Shown here: in pieces, positions 16,307-25,320 of the stretch
Numbering within the stretch: the stretch's first letter is position 1
Layout of the letters: every line of letters begins with the position of its first letter
NCBI GenBank assembly: GCA_024103495.1
Contig: JAGFIQ010000030.1
Location: forward strand, 27,132 to 91,131
Length of the DNA: 64,000 bases
Reading direction: 5' to 3'
Source of the DNA: Aridibacter famidurans
Lineage (GTDB): Bacteria; Acidobacteriota; Blastocatellia; Pyrinomonadales; Pyrinomonadaceae
Made by a program: the position numbers and the translations under genes
The notes under the pieces: model-generated
Told to the model about the DNA's origin: nothing
The model's database searches: none
Seen by the model: the letters and a program-made list of their open reading frames with translations, nothing else

Positions 16307-16383
16307 GGCAGGGTAGCTCAACCGGTTAGAGCGCGGGATTCATAACCCCGAGGTTGGGAGTTCAAGTCTCCCCTCTGCTACCA
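16307..16383 (+). tRNA. tRNA-Met (CAT), elongator type
   Basis: A 77-nt cloverleaf with encoded CCA. The acceptor 5' strand GGCAGGG pairs with CTCTGCT (G1-U72 wobble end), the D-arm is GCTCAACCGGTTAGAGC, the anticodon CAT is at 16341-16343 in the loop of GGGATTCATAACCCC, and the T-arm is GGGAGTTCAAGTCTCCC. CAT could also mean tRNA-Ile2 or initiator. The acceptor and T-arm resemble elongator tRNA-Met of many bacteria, and the initiator's GGG/CCC anticodon stem pairs with an unpaired 1-72 are not clearly present. Confidence 0.92.
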
Positions 16384-16391
16384 GATATCGG

Positions 16392-16422
16392 AAAAACGGC
16401 ACGTGTTCGGCGTGCCGTTTTT
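16392..16422 (+). terminator. rho-independent terminator after tRNA-Met
   Basis: Stem ACGGCACG (16396-16403), loop of 7 nt, CGTGCCGT (16411-16418), flanked by AAAA before and TTTT after. It directly follows the tRNA CCA end. Confidence 0.85.
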
Positions 16423-16424
16423 CA

Positions 16425-16899
16425 ATGTTCATTGGTCAACGATCAGCGATCAATGATGGTTGATACCTTCGTGTATCTTTGTGCCTCTTCGTGGTTTTTC
16501 CCCTATTTCGTCTTGCCATGATTCGAGACAATCAATTGGTCTTTGTTACCCGATAACTCTGCGGTCCTTGGCGCCTTTGCGACTTTGCGGGAGGTAACCC
16601 TGAGGTAAACTCCTTTCTTGGCTCCCCTTAGTCCAGAGGTCGGGCCTCTCGCAAAGTCGCAAAGGCGCCAAGTCCCGCAAAGGATTTGATCCCAACACCT
16701 GCACGGCCTTCGTCAGGTGCTCCATATGCGTCTTGCGGTTCGGCCCCTTTCGAGCAGAGATCGTTTTTCCGGATGCGATGCTGCAGACATCGCGCTCCTG
16801 GCGGAGCGGAGGAACCGGACTCTTTCAAAAATATCTCTGTCTCAAAGAACAGGAAGGCTCGAAACCGCGCCTGAACTACCATGCCGTACCGGCCCAAGA
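16425..16899. repeat. gene-free stretch made of several repeat families
   Basis: No gene is seen. It holds a degenerate 7-bp array (about 16425-16460, TTGGTCA / CGATCAG-like units), one arm of the ACCACGAAG family (about 16473-16500), a 28-nt inverted repeat with one mismatch (arms 16567-16594 and 16645-16672, around CTTGGCGCCTTTGCGACTTT), and a right half of the composite module (16781-16809, CTGCAGACAT then GCTCCTGGCGGAGCGG). Confidence 0.8.
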
Positions 16900-17403
16900 T
16901 CAGCCGTAGGTGTCTGCCTGTTTCCAGAACCACGCGAATAACGGATTGGCGAGCTGACGGACGGGACTTAGGAAGAAGTAGGAAACGAGCAGGAAGGTCA
17001 AAGCGCTTCGCCAAGGAACCCCAAGAAAAGCGCTGCAATGCATGCACTCATAAGGATCAGAGAAGAAGATCCCTGCGCCTGAGATCGCCTGAGTCGCCGA
17101 CGCCCAGCCCGCGAGCGCTCCCCAGGAACCGATCCACATCAACTGCGCGCGGACCAAGCTTTTTCCGTCTTTCGAAAGAAGAAGAAGGAACCGAGCCAGA
17201 AAAGCCGCTATTGCAAAACCGGCAAAAGCCGCTCCCAAAGCTGTTTCCCTCCAAAATGTGTAGGTCCCGGGAACGTCAAAGATCAGATCAGAGAGATTCT
17301 CGACGAGATTCAAGGACAGGAACACCAAGATAAAGAACGCCGCCGACATAGACAGGAACCGCGTCGATCGCACTGTTTTCCAATATGCTTCTTTAAACGT
17401 CAT
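16900..17403 (-). CDS. unknown inner-membrane protein with four hydrophobic segments
   Basis: 167 residues, not recognised. Predicted membrane helices lie at about 17-35, 53-74, 83-108 and 132-147. A periplasmic or cytoplasmic turn contains DPYECMHCSAF (C120, C123), a CxxC pair that might bind metal or be redox active. Composition and codon use match neighbours. The start ATG at 17401-17403 lies at the edge of a TTGAACT heptamer array that fills the gap to the next gene upstream. Confidence 0.65.
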   Translation of the reverse strand: MTFKEAYWKTVRSTRFLSMSAAFFILVFLSLNLVENLSDLIFDVPGTYTFWRETALGAAFAGFAIAAFLARFLLLLSKDGKSLVRAQLMWIGSWGALAGWASATQAISGAGIFFSDPYECMHCSAFLGVPWRSALTFLLVSYFFLSPVRQLANPLFAWFWKQADTYG

Positions 17404-17404
17404 A

Positions 17405-17503
17405 TTGAACTTTGAACAATCGAAGCGGGCAAGCCCGCCGCTGAACGGCCATCTGCCTGCCCGCTTTGAACTTTGAACCTTGAACTTTGAACTTTGGCTT
17501 GTT
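17405..17503. repeat. TTTGAAC heptamer array with a central GC hairpin
   Basis: Copies of TTTGAAC/CTTGAAC occur at about 17405-17420 and 17466-17500, surrounding a hairpin region around GCGGGCAAGCCCGC. The array fills the space between the methyltransferase stop codon and the start of the membrane protein. Confidence 0.8.
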
Positions 17504-18115
17504 TCAATCCGCGGTGCCCCAGTATTCGAACGAAGCGAACTTCGGGCTGTCCACGTAATCCGATTCCATATCGCGGATCCTGAATCCCCCTTCCTCGATG
17601 CATCTCGGGATCTTGCGGTTCAGGTTGCAGCCTCCGCCTATCTTCTTCCAGACCGGGTTGATCCTCTCCTGCCACTTTCGCACGTCGTCGTCCGGCGCCT
17701 CTCCGTGCTCGCAAAAGATCAGTTTTCCTCCCGGTTTCAGTACGCGGCGCATCTCCCCGAGCGCCTTCAGCCACCCCTCGATCGTGCACAGGGCGTACGT
17801 CAGCATCACGGTATCGGCGCTCTTGTCGTCGAGAGGCACTTCTTCGCCGGGCAGGTCGAGCCATCGGACCTCGACCGGCGAAGCTTCCAGGTTCTTCTCA
17901 GCCTTTCGCCTCATTCCCTTCGAAGGTTCGAGCCCCCACACGAACTCGACCTTCTGCCTGTCGTAGAACTTCAGATTGAGTCCCGACCCCATCCCGATCT
18001 CAAGCACCCGCCCTTCAGCCATCGGAACCACTTTCTCCCTTTGCTTCTCGATGGCCGGAAGGCCGCAGGCATAGTTGATCAAATGCGGCAGGACATAATT
18101 CTCATATAACTTCAT
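17504..18115 (-). CDS. class I SAM-dependent methyltransferase
   Basis: 203 residues. Motif I is VLEIGMGSGLNLKFY at about residues 36-50, the acidic strand is VWGLEPSKGMRRKAEKNL, and motifs II-III are SADTVMLTYALCTIEGW and EMRRVLKPGGKLIFCEHG. It has the UbiE/METTL7-like arrangement used for small-molecule or lipid methylation. The C-terminal half (KKIGGGCNLNRKIPRCIEEGGF) is typical of that subgroup. No signal peptide. The YkgJ gene ends 46 bp upstream on the same strand, so a shared transcript is possible. Confidence 0.85.
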   Translation of the reverse strand: MKLYENYVLPHLINYACGLPAIEKQREKVVPMAEGRVLEIGMGSGLNLKFYDRQKVEFVWGLEPSKGMRRKAEKNLEASPVEVRWLDLPGEEVPLDDKSADTVMLTYALCTIEGWLKALGEMRRVLKPGGKLIFCEHGEAPDDDVRKWQERINPVWKKIGGGCNLNRKIPRCIEEGGFRIRDMESDYVDSPKFASFEYWGTAD

Positions 18116-18160
18116 AGCTTGTCCTCCGTTTCGTGTGGTTAGACGGTGTTCCCGGGAAGA

Positions 18161-18895
18161 TCAGGACAAGATCATCTCCTCGGCTTCGCCAAGCGTCTTT
18201 CCCTCGAACTGAACCCGGTACCAGGTCTCTTCCGCAGGATCGAAAGTATGAACCACGCGTGTCTCGCCGCCCTTCGTGACCACTTCCACCCGCATCGTTC
18301 CCGACTCATCCGGCGCCATCGTCACGGTACTGATCTTGTCGGAGTCGTCGCCTTTCGCCTCGATATGTTCTTTCAGCTTCTGCCGGGCCTCGAACATATC
18401 CTCGACCGACAGATACGGCTCGAGGCCAAATGCCCTTCGAAGCGCATGGCAGCGGTCGCTTCCCGCCTCGAAGACCCGGCACATGCTTGGCCTGTCATCG
18501 TAGATCGTGCAAGAGACAGTACCGCCGACGCCTCCCCAAAGGTGCTTGCAGGCGAGATCGCTTTCGCGCCGCCTTATATACCGGTCGACGACGTATTCCT
18601 CGCCTTCTTCGCCGGCAATGATCTCCCAGCATTCTTCTTCCGGCACAACGTCATCCGGCTCCGTAGGAACCGCGACGAATCCGCCGCAGCATGCACCGCA
18701 GGTCTGGCAGTCCGGGACCGGCATCCACTCCGGAGTTACAACGTTATCCTCGACACGATGCGGAAGGTTCTCCGAATCGAGCTGCGGTATGCCGAGCTTG
18801 CGCCAGATCTCTTCGTGCATCGCGTACAGTGTCCAACGCAGATCGTCGGCCGCAATGGTCTTTTCGCGCGTGATCTGTACCAATTCCTGATCCAT
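18161..18895 (-). CDS. YkgJ-family cysteine cluster protein
   Basis: 244 residues. The cluster begins CQTCGACC (C63, C66, C69, C70) and continues with LACKHL, VSCTIYDDRPSMCRVFEAGS and DRC. This is the UPF0153/YkgJ pattern thought to bind zinc or an iron-sulfur cluster. The C-terminal part is longer than in minimal YkgJ proteins and holds a predicted beta-rich tail. The function of the family is not established. It lies upstream of the methyltransferase in the same direction. Confidence 0.85.
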   Translation of the reverse strand: MDQELVQITREKTIAADDLRWTLYAMHEEIWRKLGIPQLDSENLPHRVEDNVVTPEWMPVPDCQTCGACCGGFVAVPTEPDDVVPEEECWEIIAGEEGEEYVVDRYIRRRESDLACKHLWGGVGGTVSCTIYDDRPSMCRVFEAGSDRCHALRRAFGLEPYLSVEDMFEARQKLKEHIEAKGDDSDKISTVTMAPDESGTMRVEVVTKGGETRVVHTFDPAEETWYRVQFEGKTLGEAEEMILS

Positions 18896-19080
18896 CCAGT
18901 ATTCTCCCGTGCGGTTCGTTTTTCGCGATTATAACATCGGGAACTGTCCGCGATGTCCACCGCCCTCCAGCGACGCGTTCACGCAAGCGCCCGGACCGCG
19001 CCATCGGAGCCGCGGCTCAACCGCCTTTACTAACCTCTTAACGGATTGAAAAAACAGGGTATTAGAACTATCTTTATCGC

Positions 19081-20385
19081 ATGCGGACAGTTCTCCTGCG
19101 GTTACTCCTCGCAACTATTCTTGTATCGACGACTATGACGGCAGCGCAAACCCCCGAGGAATTCGCGAAGGCCTGGGACGAGTCTCACATATCCGACAAA
19201 CCCGCTTCCGACGTGCGCCACGAAGACCTGAAGGTCTATCTGGGCAAGCTGAAGGAATTGGGCCTGAAGGTCGAGGAGGCAGGGCGTTCTTATGGCGACC
19301 GCGAGATCTACCAGGTTGAATGGGGAAAGGGCCCGTTCAAGGTGTTTCTATGGTCGCAGATGCACGGCGACGAGCCCACTGCCACTCCCGCCCTGATCGA
19401 TCTCTTCGCTTTTCTCGAAACGAACCGCGAAAAGATCGTATGGGTCGGCGAAATGCACAATCGTCTTACGATCCGCGCGGTGCCGATGCTGAATCCCGAC
19501 GGAGCGGAGGTGTTCCAGCGCAGAAATCTTCAATGGATCGATATCAACCGGGACGCCAGGTCGCTGAAGACACCTGAGGGCCAGCTTCTGAAGCGGCTGG
19601 TCGACGAGTTCTTTCCGGACGTCGGCTTCAATCTTCACAACCAGCAGGAACTGACGACCGCAGGCCGCAGTTTCAACCAGGCGACGATCTCGCTTCTCGC
19701 TGTCAACGGCCGGCCCGACAACAGCACTTATCCGGGATACGAGCGAAACAAGCGTATTTGTGCGGAGATAGTCCGGGCGCTGGAGAATTTCATCCCGGGC
19801 CACATCGCCCAGTACAGCGACTCCTACAATTCGCAGGCATTCGGCGACAACATTTCGGCGTGGGGCTCGCCCGTGATCCTGATAGAGACCGGCGGCTATC
19901 ACGGAAAGGGCGAGGATTTCCTGATCAGGCTGAACTTCATCGCGTTCCTCACGGCTCTCCGGACGATGGTGGAAGGGCGAATGGAAGGCGCCGACCCGGA
20001 AGCCTACAACTCGCTTCCGCCAAACAGCTCGGGGAGGATCTTCAGCCTCGTCATACGCAATGCGGAGATCGTGATCCCCGGAAAGGCCGACAAGCCGTAC
20101 ATCGCTGACATAGGCATAAACCGCGAAAGGCGTCGCGCGCAGTTCATCCCCCCGGTTTATGTACGCGAGATCGGAGATCTGTCTAACCGAAAGGGTCTGG
20201 AGGAAGTCGACGCGAGCGCCTATTTCGTAGTCCCCAAAGAGGGCAGCCTCCGCAGCGGGACGCTCGGCTCTTTTATGTTCTACAAGAAGTCGAGGGAAGT
20301 GAAATGGGACTCGGAGAATCTGGAAAAGGACTTCCCGCCGGACGGCATCTACCTGTTCGGCCAGTGGATCAAGCCGCTTGAATAG
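19081..20385 (+). CDS. exported M14-family zinc carboxypeptidase
   Basis: 434 residues with a Sec signal peptide (MRTVLLRLLLATILVSTTMTAAQ). Zinc ligands are visible: H95 and E98 in SQMHGDEPT and H186 in FNLHNQQ. Substrate carboxylate binding is INRDAR (N156-R157), and the catalytic Glu is in VILIETGGYHG (E269). The family cleaves C-terminal amino acids from peptides or cell-wall peptides; a periplasmic or secreted place fits the signal. The residues after about 320 form a C-terminal domain I cannot name. It starts a likely operon with recN (56 bp downstream). Confidence 0.88.
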   Translation: MRTVLLRLLLATILVSTTMTAAQTPEEFAKAWDESHISDKPASDVRHEDLKVYLGKLKELGLKVEEAGRSYGDREIYQVEWGKGPFKVFLWSQMHGDEPTATPALIDLFAFLETNREKIVWVGEMHNRLTIRAVPMLNPDGAEVFQRRNLQWIDINRDARSLKTPEGQLLKRLVDEFFPDVGFNLHNQQELTTAGRSFNQATISLLAVNGRPDNSTYPGYERNKRICAEIVRALENFIPGHIAQYSDSYNSQAFGDNISAWGSPVILIETGGYHGKGEDFLIRLNFIAFLTALRTMVEGRMEGADPEAYNSLPPNSSGRIFSLVIRNAEIVIPGKADKPYIADIGINRERRRAQFIPPVYVREIGDLSNRKGLEEVDASAYFVVPKEGSLRSGTLGSFMFYKKSREVKWDSENLEKDFPPDGIYLFGQWIKPLE

Positions 20386-20441
20386 CCCATCTGCACCGCG
20401 GGTTTAATTTTTCCTGCCCACGACTTACAATCGAATTCCTT

Positions 20442-22148
20442 ATGCTCACCCTGCTGAACATCAGGAACTTCGCACTGATAGACGATCTCGCGGTCGAGTT
20501 CGGCGAGGGCCTTAATCTGCTCACGGGCGAAACCGGATCCGGAAAGTCGATCATCGTCGATTCGCTTGCGGCTTTGACCGGCGAGCGAGTGTATTCCGAA
20601 CTGATCAAGGAAGGCGAGGACAGCGCGAGGATCGAAGGCGTGTTCGAGATAGCTCCGTCAGATGCGTTCCTGAAAGAGCTGGACGAAGGCGGTATCGAGT
20701 ACGTCAAAGGAGACCTCGTCGAACTGATCGTCCGCCGCGAGCTTTCCGCGTCCGGTCGCAACCGGGTGTTCGTCAACGACCAGCTTGTTACACAGGGTTT
20801 CCTGAAAAAGATCGGATCTTTCCTCGCGGACATACACGGACAGGGCGAACAGACGACGCTTTTCTCGCCGGCTAACCACCTGGAGATCCTGGACACCGCG
20901 GCGGGGCTTGAGAAAGAACGCCGTGAGACTGCCGACCGATTTGGGAAGCTCGCCGCGGTCCTGCGCGAGCTCAAAGAGCTCAGGAGCGACGAGGCGGAAA
21001 AGCTTCAGCTTCTGGACATCCTTCGATTCCAGGCGGACGAGATCAACCGCGCCAAACCGACTGAAGGCGAAGACGAGCGTCTGGAAGAAGAGAAGAAGCG
21101 GCTGAACAATGTCGGGAAGCTGTCGGAGCTTTCGGAAGAGGCCGAGGCGATGCTCTACGAAAGCGACGGCTCGATCGTCGGGAGCCTCGAGAAAGTTCGC
21201 GAACGGGTACTGAAACTCGCGGAGTTCGATTCAAGGTTCGGCGAGTACGAAGAGAGCCTCGAGACCGCCCAGGCCGTGCTCGAAGACCTGGCCTTCACGG
21301 TTCGCGATTTCGCAGGATCGCTCGAGTTCTCTCCCGAACGGCTTGAGGAGATCGAGGACAGGCTTGCCGAACTGGGGAATCTGAAACGGAAATACGGCGG
21401 AAGTGTTGAGACCGTGCTGGCGCACCTGGAGGAAGCCGAGCGCCGGCTCTCGAACATCGAGACCGCCGAAGAAAGGGAAAGGGAACTGCGGGCGAAAGCG
21501 TCGGAACTGCGCGGCGGGTATCTGGATTCCGCCGAAGATCTCCATAAGAAGAGGAAGGCTTTCGCCGCGAAGTTCGAAAAGACGGTCGAAAAGGACCTGG
21601 CAGGCGTCGCATTGGACAAGGCGCGTTTCGTCGTTTCGATCGAGCGTCCTAAGAATGAGGCGCTCGAGGCCGACGAAGAAGGGGAACTGACCGCGGCGAA
21701 AGGCTTCGACCGCATCGAGTTCCTGTTCTCCGCGAATCCGGGAGAATCGCCGAAGCCGCTCGCAAAGGTAGCTTCGGGCGGAGAGGCGTCGCGCCTGATG
21801 CTGATCTTGAAGACCGCAGCGAATCTGAAGGAAGGCAGGAAAGCGGCGGTGTTTGACGAGGTCGATGCCGGGATCGGAGGCCGCGTCGCGGAAGCGGTCG
21901 GCCGAAAACTAAAAGAGCTTTCGAAGCAGCAGCAGGTCCTTTGCGTGACACACCAGCCGCAGGTCGCCTCGCTTGCCGATCAGCACTTCCTGGTCGAGAA
22001 ATCGACGGACGGAGCCCGAACCCGCGTTTCGATACGCAAGCTCGACGACGCGGAACAGATCGCCGAGATCGCCCGGATGCTGGCCGGCGAACGGGTTTCG
22101 GACACCGCCCGCGAACACGCCCGGGAAATGCTCAAAGCCGCCCGCTGA
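20442..22148 (+). CDS. recN: DNA repair protein RecN
   Basis: 568 residues, normal for the family. RecN is an SMC-like ATPase that helps double-strand break repair. The N-terminal ATPase half begins MLTLLNIRNFALIDDL and has Walker A LLTGETGSGKS (residues 27-37). A coiled-coil arm spans about 150-370 with many Glu/Arg/Leu. The C-terminal half has the signature ASGGEASRLMLILK and Walker B VFDEVDAGIGG, then CVTHQPQVASLAD. It is followed after 18 bp by the asparaginase gene. Confidence 0.95.
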   Translation: MLTLLNIRNFALIDDLAVEFGEGLNLLTGETGSGKSIIVDSLAALTGERVYSELIKEGEDSARIEGVFEIAPSDAFLKELDEGGIEYVKGDLVELIVRRELSASGRNRVFVNDQLVTQGFLKKIGSFLADIHGQGEQTTLFSPANHLEILDTAAGLEKERRETADRFGKLAAVLRELKELRSDEAEKLQLLDILRFQADEINRAKPTEGEDERLEEEKKRLNNVGKLSELSEEAEAMLYESDGSIVGSLEKVRERVLKLAEFDSRFGEYEESLETAQAVLEDLAFTVRDFAGSLEFSPERLEEIEDRLAELGNLKRKYGGSVETVLAHLEEAERRLSNIETAEERERELRAKASELRGGYLDSAEDLHKKRKAFAAKFEKTVEKDLAGVALDKARFVVSIERPKNEALEADEEGELTAAKGFDRIEFLFSANPGESPKPLAKVASGGEASRLMLILKTAANLKEGRKAAVFDEVDAGIGGRVAEAVGRKLKELSKQQQVLCVTHQPQVASLADQHFLVEKSTDGARTRVSIRKLDDAEQIAEIARMLAGERVSDTAREHAREMLKAAR

Positions 22149-22166
22149 CCGTGCGGCGCTTCCACG

Positions 22167-23183
22167 ATGAACGGATCACCAATAGTCGCAAAGGCCATAC
22201 GCGGCGAGACCTTAGAATCGGTCCATCGCGGCCATATCGTCGTGCTTCGCGACGGCGCGTTCGCAGCGGGGATCGGCGACCCTTCGATCGTGACGTTCAC
22301 GCGTTCGTCGATCAAGGCCTTCCAGGCGGTCCCCTTCATCGCGAGCGGCGCGGCGGACGCGTTTGGATTTTCGGAAAAGGAGATGGCGCTCGCGTGCGCC
22401 TCCCATTCCGGCGAGCCGTTTCATACGGAGCTCGCCCTTCAGATGCTTGCGAAGGCGGGTCTTTCGGAATCCGAACTGGGCTGCGGTCCGCATCCTCCGT
22501 TTCACGAAGCCACGGCGGACGGTCTGATACGATCGGGCAAGGAGCCGACGCCGGTTCACAACAACTGCTCGGGCAAGCACGCCGCGATGCTCGCCTTGGC
22601 GAAGCACATCGGCGCCGACACGGCGACGTATCTGGACCCCGAGAATCCCGTGCAGATGGAGATCGCGAAAGCCTTGTCGCTGTTCAGCGGCGTGGCGGTT
22701 CGGGACTTCCGTATGGGGATCGATGGGTGTTCGGCTCCGAATTTCGCAATGCCGCTCGAATCGATGGCCAGGGCGTACGCTAACCTGATCGATCCTCCGG
22801 AGGAATTCGGCGGGGAGATCGTAGATGCTGCGCGCAGGATCGTCGCCGCGATGATGAATCATCCGGAATACGTCGGCGGTAGTTTCCGGCTCGACACGAA
22901 GGTAATGAAGGCCCTGCCCGGGCGGATCGTGTGCAAGGTAGGCGCGGAGGGCGTCTGGCTGGCGGGGATCCCGGAGCTGAAGGTCGCGATCGCATTGAAG
23001 ATCGAGGACGGGAACGACGACCGTGCAAGGCCCGCGATAGCGGTCGAGCTTCTGCGGAAACTCGGCGTAATGACCCCGGAAGCCGAAGAGATTCTTGGAG
23101 AGTTCTCGCCGAGAACGCTGAAGAACCGGAAAGATACGGTAGTGGGACGTGTGGAAGCGGCGATCGAGTCGCTCAAGATCTGA
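22167..23183 (+). CDS. asparaginase II-family protein (PF06089 type)
   Basis: 338 residues. It shows the thermolabile L-asparaginase/AnsII pattern of rhizobia and soil bacteria: SVHRGHIVVLRDG near the start, FTRSSIKAFQAVPFI, LACASHSGEP, NNCSGKHAAMLALAKHIG and DGCSAPNFAMPLESMA. The expected reaction is asparagine to aspartate plus ammonia. No signal peptide, so cytoplasmic. It sits 18 bp after recN and 11 bp before an unknown gene. Confidence 0.9.
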   Translation: MNGSPIVAKAIRGETLESVHRGHIVVLRDGAFAAGIGDPSIVTFTRSSIKAFQAVPFIASGAADAFGFSEKEMALACASHSGEPFHTELALQMLAKAGLSESELGCGPHPPFHEATADGLIRSGKEPTPVHNNCSGKHAAMLALAKHIGADTATYLDPENPVQMEIAKALSLFSGVAVRDFRMGIDGCSAPNFAMPLESMARAYANLIDPPEEFGGEIVDAARRIVAAMMNHPEYVGGSFRLDTKVMKALPGRIVCKVGAEGVWLAGIPELKVAIALKIEDGNDDRARPAIAVELLRKLGVMTPEAEEILGEFSPRTLKNRKDTVVGRVEAAIESLKI

Positions 23184-23194
23184 TCGAATTTGTT

Positions 23195-23737
23195 ATGGCT
23201 GAAACAAAAGCACAGACGGAACCGCCTGCATTGGAGACGGACGGCGCAGGCAAGGTCGATCCCGTATCGCTCGCCGATCTCCTGGAATGGTTCCTGAACT
23301 ATGACCAGAGGGTCGCGGTCGTACGGCATCCGCACGTCGAGGAGCTTTTTCAGTGGAAGAGCCGGCACGACGACGCGCGCGGCGTCCAGACCTACCCGTT
23401 CGACAACGCGGAATCGAGATTCGCGGTCGGGGTTTCGCAGGCGGTCGCCGCGAACGACACCGAAGAAAAGCTGGGACGATGGATCACGGACGTGCTGCAG
23501 GCGCTTGGAGAAGCGAAGCAGCTGAACGAGGACCTTGCGAAGGACTACAACCTGGCCCAGGACCGCTCGCACGTTGAGGAGGCGGAGAAACTGCCTTCGA
23601 AGAACGAGCGGGAGATGTACCTGACAAGCTGCTGGATCGAATCGCTGTGCACGGCGGAGGTTCGTTTCCTCGGCTGGGTGTATCAAGAGCTGTACGGGAA
23701 GGCGTTCGAGCCGGTCACTGAACGGCCCGAAAACTAA
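23195..23737 (+). CDS. unknown conserved-looking cytosolic protein
   Basis: 180 residues from the ATG at 23195, not recognised. The first 25 residues are low complexity (AETKAQTEPPALETDGAG). The rest is mostly helical, with DLLEWFLNYDQRVAVVRHP, a central YPFDNAESRF and a C-terminal SCWIESLCTAEVRFLGWVYQELYGK. It lacks signal or membrane segments. It starts 11 bp after the asparaginase gene and ends the presumed M14-recN-asparaginase operon. A longer frame upstream overlaps the asparaginase gene and is not real. Confidence 0.7.
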   Translation: MAETKAQTEPPALETDGAGKVDPVSLADLLEWFLNYDQRVAVVRHPHVEELFQWKSRHDDARGVQTYPFDNAESRFAVGVSQAVAANDTEEKLGRWITDVLQALGEAKQLNEDLAKDYNLAQDRSHVEEAEKLPSKNEREMYLTSCWIESLCTAEVRFLGWVYQELYGKAFEPVTERPEN

Positions 23738-23760
23738 CCGTCCCGCCTGAATATAGTTAG

Positions 23761-23839
23761 CCACGAATTAGCACGACTTGGCACGAAGGAAGAGATCACT
23801 TCATTCTTTTGCTTCGTGCAGCTCTGTGTCCCTTCGTGG
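23761..23839. repeat. inverted repeat of the ACCACGAAG family
   Basis: Imperfect arms 23761-23789 (CCACGAATTAGCACGACTTG...) and 23812-23839 (...GTGTCCCTTCGTGG). It lies between two converging genes and could act as a bidirectional terminator. Relatives are at 50013-50082 and 61126-61185. Confidence 0.75.
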
Positions 23840-23848
23840 TTTGTATCA

Positions 23849-24394
23849 TCATCGCCTTCTTTCGCTTCGCTCATTTCCAGTCTTTTTTTCTTCGCGATCA
23901 TAGTGAAGGTACTTTGACTTAACAAAAGCATCGATCTCGACAGTTCGCCTTTCGTCCGGTTTCCAGTTTCTATAGAAGTCTTCAGTGACTCCGAGCACGC
24001 TTCCTATTACAGGCCACCATCCGTCTTTGGTCCTTGGTCCATAAACATCCCAGTATGGGTATACAAAAACATCACGACCCGTAATTTCAATCTCTTCGTC
24101 GACCTTGCGCCCGTCCTTCGTGACGAACTTTTCGTCAGTGGTTTTAATGTACCAGATCTCTTTGGTCTCCTTGTCAAAAGCGATAGCGTAAACCACGCCG
24201 TCTATCTTCGTTTCAAAAAACGGACTATAGTGCGAAGGATGGATCGCCAATAGGTGATTGTTCTTCTGCTTCTTCAAGTAACTCTCCGGAAGCTTCTCAC
24301 CGATCTCGAGTTTGAGTTTCTGGGCATTCGCCATCTGACTTGAAAGAAAAACCAGCAGCATTGCGGTGGTGATGAAGAATATTCGGGTTTTCAT
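23849..24394 (-). CDS. small exported protein of unknown function
   Basis: 181 residues from the ATG at 24392-24394; a TTG five codons upstream is possible. Signal peptide MKTRIFFITTAMLLVFLSSQMANAQ with likely cleavage after ANA. The mature protein (about 157 residues) has beta-strand-rich segments such as KIDGVVYAIAFDKETKEIWYIKTTD and FVYPYWDVYGPRTKDGW, and a charged tail EEKKTGNERSERRR. Base composition is clearly more AT-rich than the neighbours, which together with the adjacent transposase suggests horizontal arrival. No family recognised. Confidence 0.6.
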   Translation of the reverse strand: MKTRIFFITTAMLLVFLSSQMANAQKLKLEIGEKLPESYLKKQKNNHLLAIHPSHYSPFFETKIDGVVYAIAFDKETKEIWYIKTTDEKFVTKDGRKVDEEIEITGRDVFVYPYWDVYGPRTKDGWWPVIGSVLGVTEDFYRNWKPDERRTVEIDAFVKSKYLHYDREEKKTGNERSERRR

Positions 24395-24495
24395 CGGCGA
24401 TAGCCTCAAATTCGAAATGAAAGTCTAGTTAGGCGGATAATACCAAAAGCCCGACCCCGGTTGGACCGAAATGTCTAAGAGTGAGATCGAATTCC

Positions 24496-24656
24496 CCGGC
24501 TCCGTTAGGAGCGAAATGTCTGTAGTAGTACAGTGATCCCAAAATGAAATCGGGCTCCGCTAGGAGCCCAATATACGTGGTCGTGATTCGCCTCCTGACG
24601 GAGACGCGATGTTGTTAAGCGACCGATTCTACAGACATTGCGCTCCTACGGAGCGG
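24496..24656. repeat. composite palindromic module, copy B (left of the transposase)
   Basis: It starts GGCTCCGTTAGGAGC then AATGTCTGTAG, has an inner hairpin GGGCTCCGCTAGGAGCCC and an inner inverted block (CTCCTGACGGAG), and ends with CTACAGACAT then GCGCTCCTACGGAGC. The order matches copies at 6477-6630 and 25366-25523. It lies 48 bp past the 3' end of the transposase gene. The remaining bases of 24410-24703 hold nothing else that I can identify. Confidence 0.9.
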
Positions 24657-24703
24657 AAAGAATAGGTCCTTCCCAGCCGTGCGTTTCTTAAAAAGGGATC
24701 TTG

Positions 24704-25162
24704 TTACAACCACTCAAAGAGGAACCGCTCCTCGTATTCTATTCCATTTTCATCGAGTATATCCTTGTACTCTTCCTCGAATGACTGTCTCTTGTGGTGC
24801 CTCTCCTGATTCTCGATGTAATGTGCGACCGCCGGAATGTCCTCTCTGGATATTGTGAAAGCCCCATACCCTTCCTGCCACTGAAATCCGCGCATAACAA
24901 ATCGGTTCTTGTTAATGAAGAGGGTGGAACTTACTTTAACGTCTCTAACGAGATCCGATAGTACCTGAGAGGGGTTTAGACCTATCAGCATGTGGATGTG
25001 GTCTTCAATCCCGCCAATCGAGATCATCTTGTTTCGTTTGTCTTGAACGGTTCCGGTGATGTACTTGTAGAGTTCTTCACGCCAGCTTTTGTCGACTAGG
25101 TTTCTTCTTCCTTTCACGGCAAAGACAACGTGGATATAGATCTGGGAGTAAGTGTTTGGCAT
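24704..25162 (-). CDS. IS200-type Y1 (HUH) transposase, REP-associated-like
   Basis: 152 residues, the normal length for this single-domain family. It starts MPNTYSQIYIHVVFAVKGR. The HUH metal-binding motif is DHIHMLIGL (about residues 49-57), and the catalytic Tyr is probably that in WQEGYGAFTIS. The enzyme cuts and joins single-stranded DNA at hairpin ends. There is no TnpB gene alongside. Both sides carry composite palindromic modules (24496-24656 and 25366-25523) of a family that also occurs alone at 6477-6630. This resembles REP-associated tyrosine transposases (RAYTs). The frame is intact. Codon use is more AT-rich than the neighbours. Confidence 0.9.
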   Translation of the reverse strand: MPNTYSQIYIHVVFAVKGRRNLVDKSWREELYKYITGTVQDKRNKMISIGGIEDHIHMLIGLNPSQVLSDLVRDVKVSSTLFINKNRFVMRGFQWQEGYGAFTISREDIPAVAHYIENQERHHKRQSFEEEYKDILDENGIEYEERFLFEWL

Positions 25163-25320
25163 TTTCTGAGGTCTCCTTGTCAGCGCATTGTGGGTGTGAG
25201 GAAAGCGCCGACCAAATCATTGTAGCTTTGGTGTCAAGGAACGGGGCAGGGAAGATTAATAGATTGTTGATAATGGACGGTTATACCACAGTTTAGAGGA
25301 GAAGATGTTTGCAGCGGATT

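Noticed and set aside
16307..16383. tRNA-Ile2 with CAT anticodon
   Set aside because: Acceptor and T-arm match elongator tRNA-Met better, and the anticodon stem lacks the usual tRNA-Ile2 pattern; modification cannot be seen in DNA, so some doubt remains.
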